64,000 bases of DNA from UBA6168 sp041741095 (GTDB lineage: Bacteria > Bacteroidota > Bacteroidia > Chitinophagales > Saprospiraceae), in assembly GCA_041741095.1 (NCBI GenBank), contig JBGSKQ010000117.1, forward strand, positions 1 through 64,000, in the 5' to 3' direction. Position numbers and translations under genes: made by a program. Each line of letters opens with the position of its first letter. Positions within the stretch are counted from its first letter, which is position 1. Below the pieces are notes generated by a model. That model was not told the DNA's origin, did no database searches, and was given only the letters and a program-made list of their open reading frames with translations. Below, one piece after another: positions 60,405 through 64,000 of this stretch.

Positions 60405-61307
60405 ATGATGCTCAACAAAAAGCTCCTTTCCGAAAGGGATATTTGTACCAAGTACATCACCCCCGCCCGAATACGCAACACCCCTTGCCTGTTCAGCAGC
60501 AATGGGGATGGGTTTTTGTTCCATGACCGGAGCCTTGCCGCCACCGCCGTTCCCCCTCGTCCCGAACCGACGCCCCTTGTCATTGCCGATGGCAAACCGC
60601 AACGTCACGAGGGAAGTGCCGAGGGAAGCCACGACGACGCCCCTTCTGTTCCCTATCTGGCCGAACCGACGCCCCATGTCATTGCCGAAGGCAAACCGCA
60701 AAGTCACGAGGGAAGCCACGACGAGACAGCATACATGACGTCGCAGAGCCTGTCCCGAAATATCGGGATTGCCTACGGCAATGACAAAAGCGACGAGTAC
60801 CGTGACGTAGAACGTGAACTAAGCTTAGACGAATTCCCCTCTCCCGCCGAATTGTGGGAAAAATACAAACGCTACAAAGGCATCGCCACCACCGAAGAGG
60901 AACGCATCGCCGCACAGGACTACTACTCCGCCAAAGGCGGAAGCAGCAGGCACCCCCGCTACTACCAACAAGTGGATTTGTTTGATTTGATTTGCCACGT
61001 GGCTTACGACCAGCCACCGCTTACACGCCGGGAGAGGGCGTTGAACGTGAAAAAGCGGAACTACTTCACCAAATATAGCGAACAAGCCCGCCGGGTGCTC
61101 GAAGCACTGCTTGACAAATACGCCGACGAAGGCATCGAAAACCTCGAATCCCTCGACGTGCTGAAAGTGCGCCCCTTGACCCAGTTTGGCTCCCCCATCG
61201 AGATACTGCGGGAGTTTGGCGGGAAGGAGCGGTTTTTGGCGGCGGTGCGGGAGTTGGAGGGGGAGATTCATCGGGTGCATGGAACGAATGTATACCATTT
61301 AAAATAA
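60405..61307 (+). pseudogene. HsdR remnant, internally deleted but open
   Basis: A 300-residue open frame. Residues 1-24 (LLSERDICTKYITPARIR) match the N-terminus of type I restriction R subunits. Residues about 140-300 match their C-terminal helical domain (DLFDLICHVAYDQPPLTRRE, NYFTKYSEQARRVLEALLDK, YADEGIENLESLDVLKVRPL). The nuclease and ATP-driven motor domains, about 800 residues, are missing. In their place is a Pro-rich 100-residue insert made of two copies of the repeat phrase EPTPLVIADGKPQ / EPTPHVIAEGKPQ, with HEGS segments. The frame is intact across both joins. It cannot be a functional translocase. Whether the C-terminal helical part still binds a partner is unknown. Confidence 0.75.
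60545..60725. repeat. Tandem repeat inside the HsdR remnant
   Basis: Two near-identical copies, about 110 bases apart, contain CGAACCGACGCCCCTTGTCA, then TTGCCGATGGCAAACCGCAA and GTCACGAGGGAAG. The inner TTGCCGNNGGCAA is a short inverted repeat. It has replaced the lost core of the gene. Confidence 0.7.
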
Positions 61308-61317
61308 TGTTTCAAAT

Positions 61318-63321
61318 ATGACTCAAAATTTTCAAACTGAAAACTTCCACGATTCATTTGCAATTTTCCAAGGAGGGGGGATAAAGGTTATTTCACTGAT
61401 AGGCGCATACGAAGCATGTATTAGTAGCGGAATTAGATTTTCTGGTGTTGCAGGCACATCTGGAGGGGCTATAGTTGCTAGCTTAATCGCAGCAGGATAT
61501 ACCCCAATTGAACTTAAATCATTGCTATTTAACCAAGATTTTTCCAAATTCCTAAAAAATCCTAAAAAGATAAATAATCTTAATCAGGAGGTTTTATTAA
61601 GAATTATTAGGAAAGCATCTGATATTCGAAAAAAAAATCTTCTCTCAGGTTTAATAAGAATGATAAGCTTAAAAGGTATTTTTAGTGCTGAGTCAATAGA
61701 AGAATGGCTTAACGAAAAAATTTGTCAAAAACTTAACTTAAAGAAACAAATTGCAGAATTTAGAGACTTGGATATTCCCCTAATAGTTGTTGCAGCTGAT
61801 TTGGTTAGCGGCAAACCAAAAGTTTGGTCAACTTACGATACTCCAGATTTTTCTATTGCAAAGGCTGTCCGTGCTTCATCAAGTATTCCACTTTTCTTTC
61901 AACCTTTAGTTGAATCGGATGCTGTTTATGTCGATGGAGGAATGTTAAGTAACCTACCCATATCTTTGGCATATTCATTATTAATTGAAAAACGTAAATT
62001 AAATCATCCTTTATTGGCTTTTACCCTCACCTCAACTATTGATACATATGGGGCTAATTTCCCTTGGAGTACAATAAAGTATTTTGAAAAATTGTCTGAC
62101 ACAATAGTCTCAGGTAATATTGAAATTCAAAAAAGCACACTACATCGAAATGTAACAGTAATTCCAATAGAAACTAAAGGATTTAGTGCAACCGATTTCA
62201 ACAAAATGACACCAGAGAATAAAGAAGTTCTATTTGATTTTGGGGTTTCCGCTGTGAAGGAATTTGTAGCACACGAAGAGGATTATTTGACCTTCAAGGA
62301 GGTAAATGAATTTGAAAAGTGCATTCATTATATTGATGATTATTATTCAAGACTACAAGAAATTTTTGAAAAATCGCATAAGGAAATAATTATTGTTTGC
62401 AAGGATTTAGATTGGGTTTTCAAACTGATTTTAACTGTCAGTCATGCTGTTTTTAAAGGAGTTAAAATTTACATTTTTTACAAACGAAATGAAGGGGAAA
62501 AAAATAAGCATAGGTTAAATTTACTTAAAAATATCGGATGTTATGTTGAAGTTCTTGTACCTGAAGAAAGTTTAGATTTGTCAGGAGTTTTTGCAGACCC
62601 AAATTCTGAGGCAAATTGTCGTATGATAATAAATAACAATAGGGCTGAGCTTCATGGTGTTATTGCTAGTTATTATCACAGCTCATATGACTATCATGTC
62701 ATACATTCAATCACTAATAGTGTGAAAAATATTTACATAAGAGACAAGAAGATAGATTTTGATTTTGCTCCCTCATACCATAGAGTAGATATAGACTATG
62801 TTCGAAAAAGGATGAAGGGGAATATACCATTTTATCAGCATAAAAGAATAAAAATACACCTTGAAGATGTTGAAATTGATGATGCTGTTCCACACATTGG
62901 TTACATTCATAACTATAAGATAAAGCAAATAAAACTTTTAAATAAGATTTATGAACAAAATGATTTTTCGTTGTATGAACCTTTAGGGATTAAGCTTATG
63001 AATGGAAAATTTTCACTTATTTTGCCGCCGGTTTTAGAGCAAAAAAAAGGTCGTAGGCACCTATTGGAAGGGCATACACGTTTTTTTGTAGGAATATCTG
63101 ATAGGACAAAAAAGGTTAAAGCTATTGTTGTGACTGAGGTTGATGAGTCATTACCAAGTAGCCCTAAAAAATGGAAGGATGTAAAAGTTATTTATGGTGA
63201 TGAAGACCCCATTGATATATTTAGAGGTAATAAGCAAGATATGTTAAGAAATATTGAGTCATTAGTTAGAGATGTGAATGATTGGAATGACTTATCAGAA
63301 ATGATTGGTGAAATTGATTAA
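61318..63321 (+). CDS. Patatin phospholipase fused to PLD-like and ParB/Srx-like domains
   Basis: A 667-residue protein. Residues 14-320 are a patatin-like phospholipase: oxyanion loop FQGGGIKVISLIGA, nucleophile GTSGG (Ser48) in GVAGTSGGAIVASLIAAGYT, and the Asp of the dyad in YVDGGMLSNLP (Asp206). Residues about 350-475 look like a PLD-type or similar domain without a visible HKD pair (EIIIVCKDLDWVFKLIL, GVKIYIFYKRNEGE). Residues about 515-610 resemble the ParB/sulfiredoxin-like NTP-binding fold: PLGIKLMNGKFSLILPP, then GRRHLLEGHTRFFVG with GHTR at 585-588. The gene is much richer in A/T than its neighbours, so it was probably acquired. It lies between remnants of a type I restriction system. 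I infer an anti-phage phospholipase. Confidence 0.85.
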   Translation: MTQNFQTENFHDSFAIFQGGGIKVISLIGAYEACISSGIRFSGVAGTSGGAIVASLIAAGYTPIELKSLLFNQDFSKFLKNPKKINNLNQEVLLRIIRKASDIRKKNLLSGLIRMISLKGIFSAESIEEWLNEKICQKLNLKKQIAEFRDLDIPLIVVAADLVSGKPKVWSTYDTPDFSIAKAVRASSSIPLFFQPLVESDAVYVDGGMLSNLPISLAYSLLIEKRKLNHPLLAFTLTSTIDTYGANFPWSTIKYFEKLSDTIVSGNIEIQKSTLHRNVTVIPIETKGFSATDFNKMTPENKEVLFDFGVSAVKEFVAHEEDYLTFKEVNEFEKCIHYIDDYYSRLQEIFEKSHKEIIIVCKDLDWVFKLILTVSHAVFKGVKIYIFYKRNEGEKNKHRLNLLKNIGCYVEVLVPEESLDLSGVFADPNSEANCRMIINNNRAELHGVIASYYHSSYDYHVIHSITNSVKNIYIRDKKIDFDFAPSYHRVDIDYVRKRMKGNIPFYQHKRIKIHLEDVEIDDAVPHIGYIHNYKIKQIKLLNKIYEQNDFSLYEPLGIKLMNGKFSLILPPVLEQKKGRRHLLEGHTRFFVGISDRTKKVKAIVVTEVDESLPSSPKKWKDVKVIYGDEDPIDIFRGNKQDMLRNIESLVRDVNDWNDLSEMIGEID

Positions 63322-63362
63322 AAATTATACATTCTTATGGCTATACTAAAACAGTTGTAGGA

Positions 63363-63525
63363 TGCCAAACCTCTCCTCCCTCATCAAATCCATCCGAGAC
63401 ATCATGCGGGAAGACTGTGGCCTCTACGGTCCACGATAGCTATCGGGAGCCAGCGCATCGAGCAATTGGCTTGGATACTTTCCCTGAAAATCATGGACGA
63501 CAAGGGCCATCCCTCCAAAATTTCC
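63363..63525 (+). pseudogene. HsdM N-terminal relic with inserted palindrome
   Basis: The frame MPNLSSLIKSIRDIMREDCG is followed, after an inserted CGATAGCTATCG palindrome (63434-63445), by SQRIEQLAWILSLKIMDDKG. This is the beginning of type I restriction-modification M subunits (phrase type LSSxIKSIxDIMRKDxGxxG-DAQRIEQLxWMLFLKIFDD). The frame breaks after about 50 codons and the methyltransferase domain is absent. Confidence 0.7.
63434..63445. repeat. Palindrome in the HsdM relic
   Basis: CGATAGCTATCG, the core of the dispersed palindrome family. It stands where the residues DA of the normal HsdM start would be, and it interrupts the frame (GPR-stop). Confidence 0.7.
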
Positions 63526-63550
63526 TAAATTCGCCCAAAATTCAATCCAG

Positions 63551-63835
63551 ATGGAGTTATCGAAAGTCATATTTTGGGATACGGATTACGACCGCATCAA
63601 TTGGTCAGAAAAAGCCCGATTCGTTATCGGCCGGGTGCTGATGTACGGTACGGTGGAAGACTGGCAGGCCATCAAATCTTTTTATGGGCTGGAGCGTATC
63701 AAAGCCGAAATGCAGCAGGAGCGCTACCTTGACAAAAAGACGCTCAGTTTCTTGAGCTGTATCTTTGACATTCCTAAACAACAATTCCGATGCTACACCG
63801 AGCAACAGTCCGCCCCGCCACATTGGGACTTTTGA
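63551..63835 (+). CDS. Antitoxin-like protein (DUF6922-like)
   Basis: A 94-residue protein, KVIFWDTDYDRINWSEKARF then VIGRVLMYGTVEDWQAIKSF and LDKKTLSFLSCIFDIPKQQF. It resembles the small DUF6922-type proteins that precede AbiEii/AbiGii toxin genes, with an N-terminal FWD phrase and a helical body. It overlaps the following toxin gene by 46 bases, a strong sign of co-translation. It would neutralise the nucleotidyltransferase toxin. The family name is my recognition from memory and is moderately sure. Confidence 0.7.
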   Translation: MELSKVIFWDTDYDRINWSEKARFVIGRVLMYGTVEDWQAIKSFYGLERIKAEMQQERYLDKKTLSFLSCIFDIPKQQFRCYTEQQSAPPHWDF

Positions 63836-64000
63836 ACGACATCATGGCCAAGCCTGCTTTGTCAGGTTTCTATCTGGCTGGGGGCACCTCCCTGGCGCTT
63901 CAAATTGGTCACCGTGTATCGGTTGATTTGGATTTATTTGGCCACCGCCCTTTCGAGACACAGGAAATATTGGATGAGTTGAACGACCTCGCCCCTTTGT
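63790..64000 (+). CDS. AbiEii/AbiGii-type nucleotidyltransferase toxin, 5' part
   Basis: The first 70 codons of a gene cut by the window edge. The start MLHRATVRPATLGLLNDIMA leads to the signature FYLAGGTSLALQIGHRVSVD with DLDLFGH. The GGTxLAL ... HRxSxDLDLF phrase is the nucleotidyltransferase active site of AbiEii/AbiGii toxins (GS followed by two Asp). These toxins stop growth in infected cells, so the pair is an abortive-infection or toxin-antitoxin module. The antitoxin-like gene overlaps upstream. The rest of the toxin lies outside the window. Confidence 0.8.
   Translation, partial: MLHRATVRPATLGLLNDIMAKPALSGFYLAGGTSLALQIGHRVSVDLDLFGHRPFETQEILDELNDLAPL

Overview
The window looks like chromosomal DNA of a free-living Bacteroidota, most likely a member of Saprospiria or a nearby group. 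Four proteins end in a type IX secretion (T9SS) sorting domain, and a PorV/PorQ-like outer-membrane protein is present. Several genes have the Bacteroidota -7 promoter element (TAnnTTTG), and SD sequences are rare. Family content (DUF1080, DUF2231, DUF4403, DUF4465, M16 pairs, REP-type IS200 transposase) agrees. The species assignment is inference only. There is no rRNA gene, no CRISPR array and one tRNA.

Left end (1-6900): a decayed, repeat-rich accessory region. It holds a membrane protein, a large T9SS-exported repeat protein, a REP-associated transposase beside its own palindromes and a 19-bp tandem array, and a VapBC-type toxin-antitoxin pair. Four relics of the start of DUF262 (GmrS-like, ParB-superfamily) genes are scattered through it. 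Dispersed repeats and an 18-bp palindrome (TTCCGATAGCTATCGGAA) recur here and elsewhere.

Middle (6900-60160): mostly intact housekeeping and envelope genes. These include uridine kinase; a secreted TolB-like/DUF1080/esterase cluster; an M28 peptidase; an EAD-like protein; and tRNA-His, hisS and gmhA. Next come a four-PDZ T9SS protein, DUF4403 and SPFH proteins, and a giant CUB/T9SS type B protein. A cobalamin riboswitch precedes btuB and a DUF4465 protein. Then follow cytochrome c/SCO, a glycosyltransferase, an AsmA-like protein, a GH20 hexosaminidase, a decaheme cytochrome with a membrane cytochrome b, and an exported rubrerythrin with DUF2231 proteins and a two-component system. The stretch ends with recQ, purC, proC, a Thr-asparaginase, a degenerate hybrid histidine kinase and an active/inactive M16 peptidase pair. 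Intergenic spaces carry strong inverted repeats, including two MITE-like elements and a family of palindromes with compensatory changes in the stem.

Right end (60405-64000): a defence-island-like region. A type I restriction subunit (HsdR) has lost its whole motor and nuclease core but is still an open frame. It is followed by a low-GC gene for a protein with an N-terminal patatin phospholipase, a PLD-like middle and a ParB/Srx-like C-terminal domain. A relic of HsdM and an AbiE-type toxin-antitoxin pair (toxin cut by the window edge) follow. The patatin-ParB protein is the best candidate for an undescribed anti-phage effector in this window.

One further result stands out. The tRNA-His gene has A at position 73 and no encoded G-1, and the adjacent HisRS is not of the E. 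coli type. This suggests a non-canonical histidine identity system.
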